Below the pieces are notes generated by a model. It was not told the DNA's origin and made no database searches. It saw only the letters and a list, made by a program, of their open reading frames with translations. The translations under genes were made by a program, and so were the position numbers. This document shows, piece after piece, positions 26,162 through 36,100 of a stretch of DNA of 64,000 nt (position 1 is its first letter; each line of letters begins with the position of its first letter). Source of the stretch: Gammaproteobacteria bacterium (GTDB taxonomy: Bacteria; Pseudomonadota; Gammaproteobacteria; Methylococcales; Methylomonadaceae); assembly GCA_018830325.1 (NCBI GenBank), contig JAHJSQ010000127.1, positions 25,702-89,701 on the forward strand, given 5' to 3'.

Positions 26162-27022
26162 TTACTCATGGAAGTAGCTGTCGGATTCATCCAATAATAG
26201 TTGGGCTTCTTGTTGCGCGATCGTATTGGAAAGGGACAATCCAGGCACATTCGGATCGGTCTGTAGCACTTCGCGCAGCAAACGGTCGTGGAGATCCCGA
26301 TCATACAGCATCCGAGCATAATTTCGTGCCAAGGCAACCTTGACGGCCAAATCGTTGCCGTTCGACAGTTTTATCGCGCGCTCGAAATGGCTTTTAGCGG
26401 TTTCCGGGTTGCCGCCCAAAGCCGGCGATAATTGCGAGCGGAGCAGTCCCAGATAGTAATGCGCCCGTCCGGAATCGAAGGACTCGTCTAATTCGAGGAT
26501 TCTCTCGAACAACGATTCGATTTTCGGGCGGTCGGCAATCGCATTCCAGTCGCGGCTGTGAGCTTGCAACCACGCAGCCCAAGCCAAACCGTAGGTATAG
26601 AGTTCATTCAAGGCCGCGCGATCGGCATTTTGCAAAGCCGGTGCAAAAGCGTCATGCGGCAATTGGTCGATATGGCATAGGGATGGCCGTTCCAAACACA
26701 GAGCTCGTTCGGCGTAAACGCGCGCTTTATTGGTGAAGTTGCGGGCACGGGCCGGCTCCCTCACCAATTCCGATGCATAAAATGCATAGAGCTTAGCGCC
26801 GGAAACCAGTCGGTCCGTATTTTCCGATTCTTGCTCGATCAATCCGTCGGTCATCAATAGATAAGCCGGCAAGCCTTCGCGCACGATCTCGATGTCGTTT
26901 TGATTGAGAATAGCATCGGACAAAGAATCGGAAAGGTTTTGCAGAGACGCGCTCACGCAACCAGTTAAAAATGCCGATAAAACCGGGAATAAAATAAATC
27001 GGGTTAATTTCAATTGGACCAC
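26162..27022 (-). CDS. tatT: TRAP-associated TatT-type lipoprotein
   Basis: 286 residues. Lipoprotein signal with lipobox LTGC (lipidated Cys22). The body is all-helical with TPR-like features, including LELDESFDSGRAHYYLGLL and AKSHFERAIKLSNGNDLAVKVALARNYA. This matches the TatT component that forms a complex with DctP in TPR-protein-associated TRAP systems (TPATs). GTG at 27022 is chosen as start because GGAAAA precedes it; the next in-frame codon usable is TTG three codons on. First gene of the operon. Confidence 0.82.
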   Translation of the reverse strand: MVQLKLTRFILFPVLSAFLTGCVSASLQNLSDSLSDAILNQNDIEIVREGLPAYLLMTDGLIEQESENTDRLVSGAKLYAFYASELVREPARARNFTNKARVYAERALCLERPSLCHIDQLPHDAFAPALQNADRAALNELYTYGLAWAAWLQAHSRDWNAIADRPKIESLFERILELDESFDSGRAHYYLGLLRSQLSPALGGNPETAKSHFERAIKLSNGNDLAVKVALARNYARMLYDRDLHDRLLREVLQTDPNVPGLSLSNTIAQQEAQLLLDESDSYFHE

Positions 27023-27143
27023 AAGATTTTTCCGATCGATTTGAGTTTAGGACGCCCATTATACCTTTCCTAGCGGGTGACGTAATAACCGCCATGCAGT
27101 GTTGAGTATAAATGTCACACTGGACTCTTGCTAAGTTTGAGTT

Positions 27144-27959
27144 TCACTTTTGACACCGTCTGCAAAAAACCGTGCTTCTATTGGCGATGCGGATTTCGGT
27201 GAGCGGCGTCAAGCAGTTGCGGCAGGGGGCTCCGGCTCTTCCGTAGACCTGTAATTGTTGTTTGAAATAACCCGGCTTTCCGGTTTCGTTGACGAAGTCT
27301 CTTAGCGTCGTGCCGCCTTGTTCGATTGCGCTGCTCAAAATCGTGCGGATACAGTCGGCGAGTGTTCGGTAACGGGCAAGCGATATGAGACCGGCCGCGC
27401 GGGTTGGTTTGATGCCGGCCATGAACAAGGCTTCGTTGGCATAGATATTACCGACGCCGACCACGATATGGCTGTCCATGATGAACGATTTGACCGCAAG
27501 CCCCCTTTTTTTAGACAACCGATAAAGATAGTCGCCGTTAAAATCGGTTAGCAGGGGTTCGGGGCCGAGTTCTTTTAACAAAGGATGCTCGGTAATCGCT
27601 TCGGAAGTCCACAGTACCGCGCCGAAGCGTCTCGGGTCGTTGAAACGCAGTATCGTTGTATCGGAAAATACCCAGTCGATATGATCGTGTTTCTTGATTT
27701 CTTGTTCGCGGTTGACGATGCGTAGACTTCCCGACATACCCAAATGAATGATCAGCACGCCTTTTTCGGTGTGCAGTAATAAATATTTCGCCCGCCGGTC
27801 GACTCGTTCGATGCGTAGTCCGTTCAATAGTTGATCTAAACGGTCCGGCACCGGCCAGCGCAGGCTAGCTTGGCGCACCACCGTTTCTTGGATGATCCGG
27901 CCTTCGATATGAGGCTTGATGCCTCGGCAGGTTGTTTCGACTTCAGGTAATTCAGGCAT
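27144..27959 (-). CDS. mutM: Formamidopyrimidine-DNA glycosylase
   Basis: 271 residues. Bifunctional DNA repair glycosylase/AP lyase removing 8-oxoguanine. Begins MPELPEVET, where Pro1 of the mature protein is the catalytic nucleophile and the following Glu is essential. It ends with a four-Cys zinc finger (CRNC and CRRC). The central VGVGNIYANEALF helix-two-turn-helix is intact. Standard length. Spaced 120 bases from tatT and 44 from the next gene, so possibly its own unit. Confidence 0.95.
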   Translation of the reverse strand: MPELPEVETTCRGIKPHIEGRIIQETVVRQASLRWPVPDRLDQLLNGLRIERVDRRAKYLLLHTEKGVLIIHLGMSGSLRIVNREQEIKKHDHIDWVFSDTTILRFNDPRRFGAVLWTSEAITEHPLLKELGPEPLLTDFNGDYLYRLSKKRGLAVKSFIMDSHIVVGVGNIYANEALFMAGIKPTRAAGLISLARYRTLADCIRTILSSAIEQGGTTLRDFVNETGKPGYFKQQLQVYGRAGAPCRNCLTPLTEIRIANRSTVFCRRCQK

Positions 27960-28003
27960 TATAAAGTTGTCGCATTAAATCCAGTGTAGCAATCGGCTTT
28001 TTC

Positions 28004-29341
28004 TCAACGTCGCCTACGTCGGTACCAAATCAACCAGCCGGTTATCAACAATACTAACGGAATAATCAACAGAAAGCCGAAGCCCATCAGGGTGACCGAT
28101 AGCGGTGTCAGCTGTAGATGCCGATCCGGAGCGGATTTGACCGGAATTGCGACATAGCGATCGTCGCGGAGCAGCCAATTGATCATTCTTAGGCCCAGCT
28201 CAAGGTTGCCGACATTGCCAAGGTAGGCATCGGCGAGAAAATCGCCGTCGCCGACTACAATTATGCGTTGTTCAGTCGTTTCGTCGATTTGGCGGGTCAA
28301 GGCGTAAGCCAGGTTTAACGGGCCTTCGCGTTCTTCCATGTCCGCATCGAATTGAGCCGTGGCTCCGGTTTCCATCCATGATTTGTCGGAGCTTTTTATT
28401 AAAACCGTGCTGACGAATGAGCTTTCCTCGCGGCTTTGCAGCGCCGCCGCGGCTGGAAATAGCGTCATTGTCTGTAGATTTTGTGTGATCGGATGACCGG
28501 GGTATTTAGGCACTACAACGAAACTCGGATCGTCTATGCCGTAGAGCCCGGCGCTCATATCGACGATCGAGCCAGGCAAGCGGTCGATCCCTAGATAATC
28601 ATCCAGGCCGCCCGGAATCAGGCTGTCGGGATCGGCCAGCCATAATAAATGGCCGCCTTGTTCGAGATAGTCTTGCAAAATGCTTATTTCTCCGGGCAAC
28701 AAGTCGACGCGCGGGCCGGCGATGACCAATAATTCCGAATTGTCCGGAATCGTCGGAATGTCGGCCCAGTTGAGCGTTTGCGCTTTGATGTTGCGTTGCG
28801 CCAGCTCTTCGCCGAAGCGACTCAGGTCGAAATTGGCTTGCCCTTCGGGAGATCTTTCGCCATGACCGGTCAGAAAACTGATCCAACGGACATTAGAGCC
28901 GGACAGTTGTTGCAAGGCATTGGTAAGTGTCGACTCGTCCAGAAAATTGATACGTTCGGTGCGGCCTTGATAATCGACAAAGATGGCGCCCGAGGCGCCG
29001 ATTTCCAGTTTCCGCGTTTTTTCCGGCGTCGAGTCGGGATCGATGAAAGTCAATTCGATATCGGGCTTGTGGAGCTTAAAGCGATCGATCAATTGCTTGA
29101 TTTGGGATCTGATCGCCGGATCTTTTTTGATATAAGCCGTCACGACGATTTTATCAGGAAACGAATTTAAGACATTTTGACTAACCGAAGATAGGGTATT
29201 GCGCGATTCGGCGCTGATGTCAAAGTGGACCGGGCGCAGGGTGCTCAACCATGCCAAACCGAAAAGAATGCTAAGCCAAAGTGTGGTATGGAGCAGGCTT
29301 TTGATGCGAAGTTGCCGGTGAATATGGCGCGAAATTTTCAT
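28004..29341 (-). CDS. GldG-like ABC transporter auxiliary protein
   Basis: 445 residues. N-terminal membrane helix (TLWLSILFGLAWLS), a large extracytoplasmic domain of the ABC-transporter auxiliary (GldG/IFT52-like) kind with a TGHGERSPEG segment, and a C-terminal membrane helix followed by five arginines. The family accompanies GldA/GldF-type ABC transporters; outside gliding Bacteroidetes its job is unknown. Overlaps the upstream permease gene by four bases (ATGA). Confidence 0.8.
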   Translation of the reverse strand: MKISRHIHRQLRIKSLLHTTLWLSILFGLAWLSTLRPVHFDISAESRNTLSSVSQNVLNSFPDKIVVTAYIKKDPAIRSQIKQLIDRFKLHKPDIELTFIDPDSTPEKTRKLEIGASGAIFVDYQGRTERINFLDESTLTNALQQLSGSNVRWISFLTGHGERSPEGQANFDLSRFGEELAQRNIKAQTLNWADIPTIPDNSELLVIAGPRVDLLPGEISILQDYLEQGGHLLWLADPDSLIPGGLDDYLGIDRLPGSIVDMSAGLYGIDDPSFVVVPKYPGHPITQNLQTMTLFPAAAALQSREESSFVSTVLIKSSDKSWMETGATAQFDADMEEREGPLNLAYALTRQIDETTEQRIIVVGDGDFLADAYLGNVGNLELGLRMINWLLRDDRYVAIPVKSAPDRHLQLTPLSVTLMGFGFLLIIPLVLLITGWLIWYRRRRR

Positions 29342-30090
29342 TTTTGCAGCCGGTCGTTATCGAGGTTACGAATGCTGAGGATCAGAAAAGTCGAGATAAA
29401 TAACGCGAAATAGATTAGGTCGACGGTGTTGATCAACCCGCTTTGCAGGTTTTGAAAATGCTTAAGCAAGGATAGGTATTCGAATAATTCGCTTTTATTG
29501 TCGCGAAGCCCGGTCGACCAGTCCACAATCCATAAGAGCATTAACAGCCCGAATGCGCCCATCGCGGCAACGGTCGGATGTCCCGCGAGACACGACATGA
29601 ATAGGCCGACCGAGCTGAAGGCGGCCAGCATCAACAGCAACGCCAGCATATTCGCCAGTAGTTTGCCGAAATCGAGCGTGCCGCCAGCGAGCAGCGATAG
29701 GGGCATTAGCGTAATCAACAAGAGCACGGTCAGCATTAAGCCTAAAATACCCAGATATTTGCCGATGACGATTTCTGTACTCGATACCGGCGCCGAAAGT
29801 AACAGGGCCAGGGTTTTATTGCGCCGTTCTTCGCAAATAAGACGCATCGTCAACATCGGCGTTACCAGCATGAAGATAATCGCGGCATTGCCGTACAGGG
29901 GGGCGGCGATGACATCGGTCAAGCCGGGCGCATTATCCAAGCCTTCGAGTTGAGGTTGGAGGATGATGAAGGTTTCGACTTGGGTGAGAAACAAGTAGGC
30001 TAGGATAAATTGTAAAATCGCAAGTATGGACCAGGCCAACGGCGATAAAAACAGGCTTTTGAATTCGCGTAAGGCTATTGTTGTAATCAT
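29338..30090 (-). CDS. GldF-like ABC-2 permease
   Basis: 250 residues from ATG 30090, with six or so membrane helices: ALREFKSLFLSPLAW at the N-terminus and the MRLICEERRNKTLALLLSAPVSS loop typical of GldF/NosY-type ABC-2 permeases. Translationally coupled to the GldG-like gene. The ATPase gene (gldA-like) that normally precedes this pair is missing: upstream lies repeat DNA. No strong ribosome site before the chosen start; an upstream start is possible. Confidence 0.78.
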   Translation of the reverse strand: MITTIALREFKSLFLSPLAWSILAILQFILAYLFLTQVETFIILQPQLEGLDNAPGLTDVIAAPLYGNAAIIFMLVTPMLTMRLICEERRNKTLALLLSAPVSSTEIVIGKYLGILGLMLTVLLLITLMPLSLLAGGTLDFGKLLANMLALLLMLAAFSSVGLFMSCLAGHPTVAAMGAFGLLMLLWIVDWSTGLRDNKSELFEYLSLLKHFQNLQSGLINTVDLIYFALFISTFLILSIRNLDNDRLQK

Positions 30091-30181
30091 TATTAACGAT
30101 GGTGTATTAGGCCGAAATTTAAATTCATGCGGACGACAGTGTAAGCGCAAATGTATCGAGAGACAATTTTAAACCCTGTGT

Positions 30182-30252
30182 TATACCCATCGCAGATCAA
30201 AATGCGGCGCCAGAGTGTCCGTCACAGGACGCCGTGAATACATCTAGGAACT
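30182..30252. repeat. Family B MITE fragment, copy 5 (left end only)
   Basis: Begins TATACCCATCGCAGATCAAA and continues to CAGGACGCCGTGAATAC, matching the left half of the long copy at 44.5 kb; the right end is missing. Lies between the GldF-like gene and the chimeric gene, where an ATPase gene might have been expected. Confidence 0.55.
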
Positions 30253-30350
30253 GTTGATGATTTGCTGGTGCGGAATAATTTTTATAAAGCTGCTCAGGCA
30301 ACGCATGCGAACAGTTAATACCGGTATTTGGCTAAAAGCAATCGATCACG

Positions 30351-31172
30351 TTATTGATTGATTTTAATAAATTCGCATTTTTGCTGAACCAACGGTGCGC
30401 TACCTTGGGTCCCTATGCCTCGCGCAATCAGTTTAATCACGCGGTCATCTTGGTCGTAAGCCACATGCGCTTCAACGGGGTTGGCAAAATCGCTGATCCC
30501 AAAAGCTTTGATGACATTTGTGATATTGATATTGATATTGGTGATCGTGGGACATAATCGAGAATCAAGATATTTGTCAGCAAAGCCTTTTGGAATCGAA
30601 TAACTCAGCAGATCGTTCGGATCGCTGAATGCATAACTGAAATAAATCAATTGAGGAAATGGTTTATCTGTGGATATCAGTCCTGAAAATGTGGCCAGAC
30701 CCAGTAACTGAAGCAAGCGAAACAGAATCGCCCAAATGAAACCAAGCAACAGGTAGACACAGAAAGCACCCACCAAAGAATTAAAGTCCACGCGATGCAG
30801 GACAAAGACATGACGACCGGCAATCCATGCACTAATACCGGCAAATATCAGCATCAAAAACAGGCCCGCGATTTCTAAGGCTTGATTGGTAAACCCAAAA
30901 ATGCTGCCGCCGGAGATAAACGAAATTGCCAATGCCAGACTAAAGCCTATGTAAAAAAAGCTGCGTGTTCCCGACAGGCTCCAAACCGCAATCAACATGA
31001 AGGCATTGAACATCAATGTTAATGAATAACGACCGACCACAGGCAAACAATGCACGTAAGGAACGGTCAAAAGCATTAGCAGCAACCCGGCGAACAAATA
31101 AAAAAAGTTGCCGCTACGGCAACTTTCTGGTTTGCCCTCGTATTTATTTTGCGGCTGGTTGGGAAGTGCCAT
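30351..31172 (-). CDS. Chimeric gene: ion-channel N-terminus fused to hydrolase C-terminus
   Basis: 273 residues from ATG 31172 (a TTG nine codons upstream is also open). Residues 1 to about 180 form five to six membrane helices ending in PFPQLIYFSY, the pore helix of a two-transmembrane-pore potassium-channel-like protein; such proteins continue into a TxGYGD selectivity filter. Here the next residues are AFSDPNDLLSY, and the remaining 95 residues align, about two-thirds identical by eye, with the C-terminus of the lipoprotein at 64-1365. The join lies near 30630. The channel filter and the hydrolase catalytic part are both missing, so the product is probably non-functional, though the frame is open. 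Confidence 0.7.
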   Translation of the reverse strand: MALPNQPQNKYEGKPESCRSGNFFYLFAGLLLMLLTVPYVHCLPVVGRYSLTLMFNAFMLIAVWSLSGTRSFFYIGFSLALAISFISGGSIFGFTNQALEIAGLFLMLIFAGISAWIAGRHVFVLHRVDFNSLVGAFCVYLLLGFIWAILFRLLQLLGLATFSGLISTDKPFPQLIYFSYAFSDPNDLLSYSIPKGFADKYLDSRLCPTITNININITNVIKAFGISDFANPVEAHVAYDQDDRVIKLIARGIGTQGSAPLVQQKCEFIKINQ

Positions 31173-31314
31173 TAGCCAACCAGAATTCGGCCCGTTCAAT
31201 GCGCGGTTTTACTTTTTCTTTTCCGAGTTGTATCCAACCATCGGTAAGACCTGCCAATGCAGGGTTCGACAAGCAGGCAGCCAAAATCAAAACGATGTAC
31301 TTAAACCTTTTCAT
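31144..31314 (-). CDS. Small secreted protein
   Basis: 56 residues with a clear signal peptide (MKRFKYIVLILAACL, cleavage after NPALA) and a mature part of about 35 residues, GLTDGWIQLGKEKVKPRIER onward. The start has AGAGG at good spacing. Its 3' end overlaps the start of the channel-like gene by 29 bases, so the two were probably coupled. No recognised family. Could be the intact partner of the ion channel whose gene is now chimeric. Confidence 0.5.
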   Translation of the reverse strand: MKRFKYIVLILAACLSNPALAGLTDGWIQLGKEKVKPRIERAEFWLANGTSQPAAK

Positions 31315-31414
31315 ACTTACCTCTAAGATTGACATTATTCAAGCGCGCTCAAAACCGAGTTCGCGAAGATCGATTGCTGATTTGATTATGTCATGAAAGC
31401 CGGAATGAAAAACA

Positions 31415-31444
31415 ACCAAGGTACCCAAAATGGGTAGCTTAGGT
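31415..31444. promoter_or_regulatory. Candidate operator of the RND operon
   Basis: Dyad AAGGTACCC-AAAAT-GGGTAGCTT at 31418-31440, extended outward by ACC and AGGT. It lies 56 bases upstream of the regulator's start and is the only clear dyad in the promoter region of the efflux operon. Confidence 0.4.
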
Positions 31445-31499
31445 TATGCGGACAAATTATTTTAAGCTATGCTTAGTATGACTAGTGAGATGAGTAGCC

Positions 31500-31994
31500 A
31501 TGCCAACCAACCATCAAATGTCACCGGAACAAGTATGCCAGCTCAATTACTTGCTCAACGAATTCATCCTGTGGCATTTGAGTCGCGTGCGGTTGCGTTT
31601 TGACGGTGATCTGGATTGCGCGTTGGTTTTGGGCGAGATAGCTCATTACAATTTGCAAAAAATTATTTCGCGTCATCGTGCGCCAGACGCCACGATGAAC
31701 CAGGCATTGCAGCAAAGCCAGACGGCGCAACGTTATTCTGAAATCCAGGACATCGGCGAATTGATCAAGCCATGCAATGCGTTATCGATCAGCGCCAGTA
31801 ACGGCATTCCGCGTGAAACCGTGCGCAGGAAAATTCAATGGCTGCGTGATCGCGGTTGGATTGAAAAAGACGGCAAGGGCCTTCTGGTCGTTACGCCGTT
31901 GCCGGCAGAAGCGTTCAAGGAATTCAACCAAGAAACCTTAACCGAGTTTTTTATCCTTAACCAACGCATACACTCGGTGTTGCAACACGAATGA
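31500..31994 (+). CDS. Winged-helix regulator of the efflux operon
   Basis: 164 residues. The C-terminal half contains a helix-turn-helix and wing (GIPRETVRRKIQWLRDRGWI, followed by EKDGKGLLVVTP), like MarR/GntR-type regulators; the N-terminal helical half (ILWHLSRVRLRFDGDLDCALVLGEI) is of unknown fold. Its stop overlaps the start of the adaptor gene by four bases (ATGA), so it is the first gene of the RND operon and probably its regulator (inference). No exact family name is claimed. Confidence 0.7.
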   Translation: MPTNHQMSPEQVCQLNYLLNEFILWHLSRVRLRFDGDLDCALVLGEIAHYNLQKIISRHRAPDATMNQALQQSQTAQRYSEIQDIGELIKPCNALSISASNGIPRETVRRKIQWLRDRGWIEKDGKGLLVVTPLPAEAFKEFNQETLTEFFILNQRIHSVLQHE

Positions 31995-33193
31995 GTGCCA
32001 TGAAACACTTGACGCCTCCGCGCGTTTCAATATCGGAATTTTCCATGCACCATCATTGCCGACCTTCGACTCTCGCCGCCCTGTTGCTGATCATAATCGC
32101 TGGTGGTTGCGATCGCAGTCTACCCGAATCAGCCGCCCTGCCCGCGCCGGTAGTCGAAATCATGGCGGTTGAAACCAGCGATATTCCGATTTATCACGAA
32201 TGGATTGGCACGTTGGATGGCATGGTCAACGCGCAAATCACCGCACAGGTGTCCGGTTATTTGATCAAGCAAGTTTATCAGGAAGGTCAACGGGTCAAAA
32301 AAGGCGAGTTGCTATACGAAATTGACCCACGGGTGTTTCAGGCGATGCTCGATGGCGCGCGGAGCAACTTGGCCCGGCAAGAAGCGGTGCTGAAAACCGC
32401 TCAACTGGATGTGGCACGCGTCGAGCGCTTATTGCCGGAAAAAGCCGTGAGCGTTCGTGATCGCGACAACGCGGTAGGACGAGAAGCATCCGCGCTGGCG
32501 GAAGTCATGGCCGCGAGGGCGGCGGTCGATAACGCTCGCCTGCAACTAGAGTTTACTCGCATTACCGCACCCATCGATGGTATCGCCGGCATTTCAAAGG
32601 CGCAGATTGGCGATTTGGTTGGGCCGGGTAGTCCGCATACAGAACTCACCACAGTGTCGAAACTTGACCCGATTAAGGCCTATATTCCCCTTAGCGAACA
32701 GCAATATCTGCAACTAGCGCGGGAAAGGCAACAAAAAGATCAAACCAATGGCAATGGCGATCTGGAACTGATACTGGCCGATGGCTCGGTTTATTCGCAT
32801 CCGGGCAAATTCTTTTTCGCCGACCGGCAAGTAGATGTGAAAACCGGCACAATACAGGTGGCGATTCTGTTCCCCAATCCCAATAACTTGTTGCGCCCCG
32901 GCCAATTCGCCAAGGTGCGGGCTATTGTCAAACACAAAGCCAATGCCTTGCTCGTGCCGCAGCGGGCGGTACTGGAGATGCAGGGGCGGCGGTTGCTGGC
33001 CGTCGTCAAGTCCGATAACAGCGTGGAGATGCGGCCGGTCACGCTCGGTGAAACAGTCGGCAACCGTTATGTAATCGAACAAGGGCTGCAGGCCGGTGAT
33101 CGGATTGTGGTGGAAGGTTTGCTCAAGGTTAGGCCCGGTATGACCGTCGATCCCAAGCCTTACCCGGCCGCTACATCTGGCGCCGCTCGGTAA
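31991..33193 (+). CDS. RND efflux periplasmic adaptor (MexE/AcrA type)
   Basis: 400 residues. Membrane-fusion protein with a lipobox IIAGGC near residue 36, then the usual order: beta-barrel/lipoyl half (EWIGTLDGMVNAQITAQVSGYL), alpha-helical hairpin (about 115-190), second lipoyl half (FTRITAPIDGIAG), beta-barrel, membrane-proximal domain. It links the inner-membrane pump to the outer-membrane channel. The ATG overlaps the regulator stop; a later ATG (MHHHCRPS) would also keep the signal. Confidence 0.87.
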   Translation: MSAMKHLTPPRVSISEFSMHHHCRPSTLAALLLIIIAGGCDRSLPESAALPAPVVEIMAVETSDIPIYHEWIGTLDGMVNAQITAQVSGYLIKQVYQEGQRVKKGELLYEIDPRVFQAMLDGARSNLARQEAVLKTAQLDVARVERLLPEKAVSVRDRDNAVGREASALAEVMAARAAVDNARLQLEFTRITAPIDGIAGISKAQIGDLVGPGSPHTELTTVSKLDPIKAYIPLSEQQYLQLARERQQKDQTNGNGDLELILADGSVYSHPGKFFFADRQVDVKTGTIQVAILFPNPNNLLRPGQFAKVRAIVKHKANALLVPQRAVLEMQGRRLLAVVKSDNSVEMRPVTLGETVGNRYVIEQGLQAGDRIVVEGLLKVRPGMTVDPKPYPAATSGAAR

Positions 33194-33198
33194 CCGTC

Positions 33199-36100
33199 AT
33201 GGCAGCCTTTTTCATTCATCGTCCCATCGTCGCCATCGTAATTGCCATCCTGATGGTGATGGTGGGTCTGGTCTCGCTGAGCCAGTTGCCTATCGCCCAG
33301 TTTCCCAACATCGCTCCGCCGGAAATTCAAGTCACTACCACCTACACCGGCGCCGATGCCTTGACCGTCGAACAAGCGGTGGCAACGCCGATCGAGCAGC
33401 AAATGTCCGGCGTCGATAACATGAATTACATGTACTCCATCAACGCCAACAACGGCTCGATGTCGCTAAGGGTCAATTTCGATATTGCCACCGACCCCAA
33501 CACCAACCAGGTGCTGGCGCAGATGCGCAAATCGCAGGCCGAATCACAACTGCCGCAGGACGTGCGTAATTTCGGAGTCAACGTGCAAAAGTCATCGGCA
33601 TCGCCTTTGTTGCTGTTTGGACTGTATTCGCCTAACGGCAGTTACGACAACGTGTTTCTGGCCAACTACGCCTATATCAACATCAACGATCAGATGACGC
33701 GGGTCAAAGGCATTGCCAGCGTCACAGTATTTGGTGCCGGTCAATACGCGATGCGTATCTGGGTTAAGCCGGATCAGCTCGCCAAGCTCAATATCACCAT
33801 TCCTGAGATCATCAGCGCAGTACAGGCGCAAAACACCGTGAATCCGGCTGGAAAAATCGGCAGCGAGCCGGTGCCAACAGGTCAGGAATTTACCTACGCG
33901 GTGCGCGCTCAGGGACGCCTGCAATCCGAAGAAGAGTTCGGCAACATAGTGTTGCGTGCCGATTCTAGCGGGGCGATGGTGCGAGTCAAGGATGTTGCTC
34001 GCTTAGAGTTGGGCGCACAATCCTATGACATGATCGGTCGGTTGAATGGTAAACCGGCGGCGCTGATCGCGCTCTATCAATTGCCCGGTTCTAACGCCAT
34101 CGAAGCCGCCGAAGGCGCCAAAAAAATGATGGCGGAACTCAAAACTCGTTTTCCGGCCGATCTGGACTATATGATAGCGCTGGACACCACCCTTGCCGTC
34201 ACTGAGGGCATCGATGAGATCGTCGTCACGCTGGTCGAGGCGCTGATCCTGGTGATACTGGTGGTGTTCCTGTTCCTGCAAGGCTGGCGCCCTACCTTGA
34301 TTCCATTGCTGGCGGTGCCGGTATCGCTGATCGGTACCTTCATGCTGTTTCCGCTATTGGGTTTTTCGATCAATACCTTGTCGCTGTTCGGTCTGGTTCT
34401 GGCCATCGGCCTGGTGGTGGATGACCCGATCGTAGTGGTCGAGTCGGTCGAACACTATATCGAGCAAGGTTTGACGACCAAAGACGCTACGCTGAGGACC
34501 ATGCGCGAAGTCACCGGCCCGATCATCGGCACCACGCTGGCGTTGATTGCGGTGTTTCTGCCCACCATTTTCATTCCCGGCATCACCGGACGCTTGTATC
34601 AGCAATTCGCAGTGACCGTGAGCGTAGCGGTAACGATTTCGACATTCAATTCGCTGTCATTGAGTCCGGCATTGGCGGCATTGCTGCTCAAACCGCGCGT
34701 GCGGGGTAACGGCGCATTGCAACGCTTTTTCGATGGATTCAATCGCGGTTTTGACCGCGCCAACCAAGGCTATGTCGGTGTCTGCCGCGCTATGGTTCGC
34801 AAAGCCTTGTTCAGCATGATTTTGCTGGTAGCGCTGAGTTTGTTAGCCGGCGTATTGGGTAAGGGTGTACCGATGGGCTTTTTGCCTGACGAGGACCAAG
34901 GCTATCTGTATGCAGGACTGCAACTGCCCCATGTCGCTTCCTTGCAACGCACCGACGCCGCCACGCGCAAGGTAGAGCAGATTTTGGCAAACACGCCCGG
35001 CGTTGCCGCCTATTCATCGGTAATTGGCTACAACATGCTCAGCCAGGCCCAAACCACCTACAACACGTTTTTTTTCATCACCCTGAAGCCTTGGGCCGAG
35101 CGCACGCGACCGGAGGAGCAATATGCCGAGATCAAACGGCATCTGACGTACGAACTGTCGCAAGTCACCGAAGGCGTGGGGTTTGCGTTCCCGCCGCCGG
35201 CGATTCCGGGCGTGGGCACGTCGGGCGGCGTGACCCTGGTGTTGCAAGATCGGGCTGGCAACGACTTAAGCTATCTCACGCAAAACATCGATAAATTCAT
35301 CGAGGCGGCGCGGCAGCGGCCGGAAATCGGTAATATTTTTTCCACCGGATTGCCGTCGGTGCCGCAAATTTTCGTCGATGTCGATCGCGACAAGGTCTTG
35401 AAACATGGCGTTAATCTTGCCGATGTCTATAAAACCCTGCAAGCCTATATGGGCAGCGGCTTCATAAATTACTTCAACCGCTTCGGCAGGCAGTGGCAAG
35501 TCTATGTGCAGGCGGAAGGGGAATACCGGCGAGATGCCAAGGCACTCGGTCAGTTTTATGTACGCAACGACGAAGGCGGCAGCGTGCCATTGACCGCTCT
35601 GACCAGAGTGAGCAAAAGCGAAGGGCCCGAGTTCACGATGCGTTTCAACCAATTCCGCAGCCAACAACTGAGTGTCGCGGCCAAACCCGGCTACAGCTCT
35701 GCCCAGGTCATGCAGGCGCTGGAGGCGGTTTTCGCCGAAACCATGCCCAGCGACATGGGTTACGACTATCTGGGGATGAGTTTTCAGGAAAAACAAGCGC
35801 AACAAGGCATTTCGCCCTCTGCGGTCTTTGCCTTTGCGCTGTTTTGCGTGTTCCTGATTCTGGCGGCGCTATATGAAAGCTGGAGCCTGCCATTGAGTGT
35901 ACTGCTGGCGACACCGATTGCCGTGCTGGGTGCGTTTGCCGGTTTGCTAGTAGGCCAGTATGAAAACAACCTCTACGCGCAGATTGGTCTGGTGATGCTG
36001 ATCGGCTTAGCCGCCAAGAACGCGATTTTGATCGTCGAATTTGCGAAACAGGCTGTCGAGGAAGGGAAATCGATCCGCGATGCTGCGTTAGAAGCCGCGC

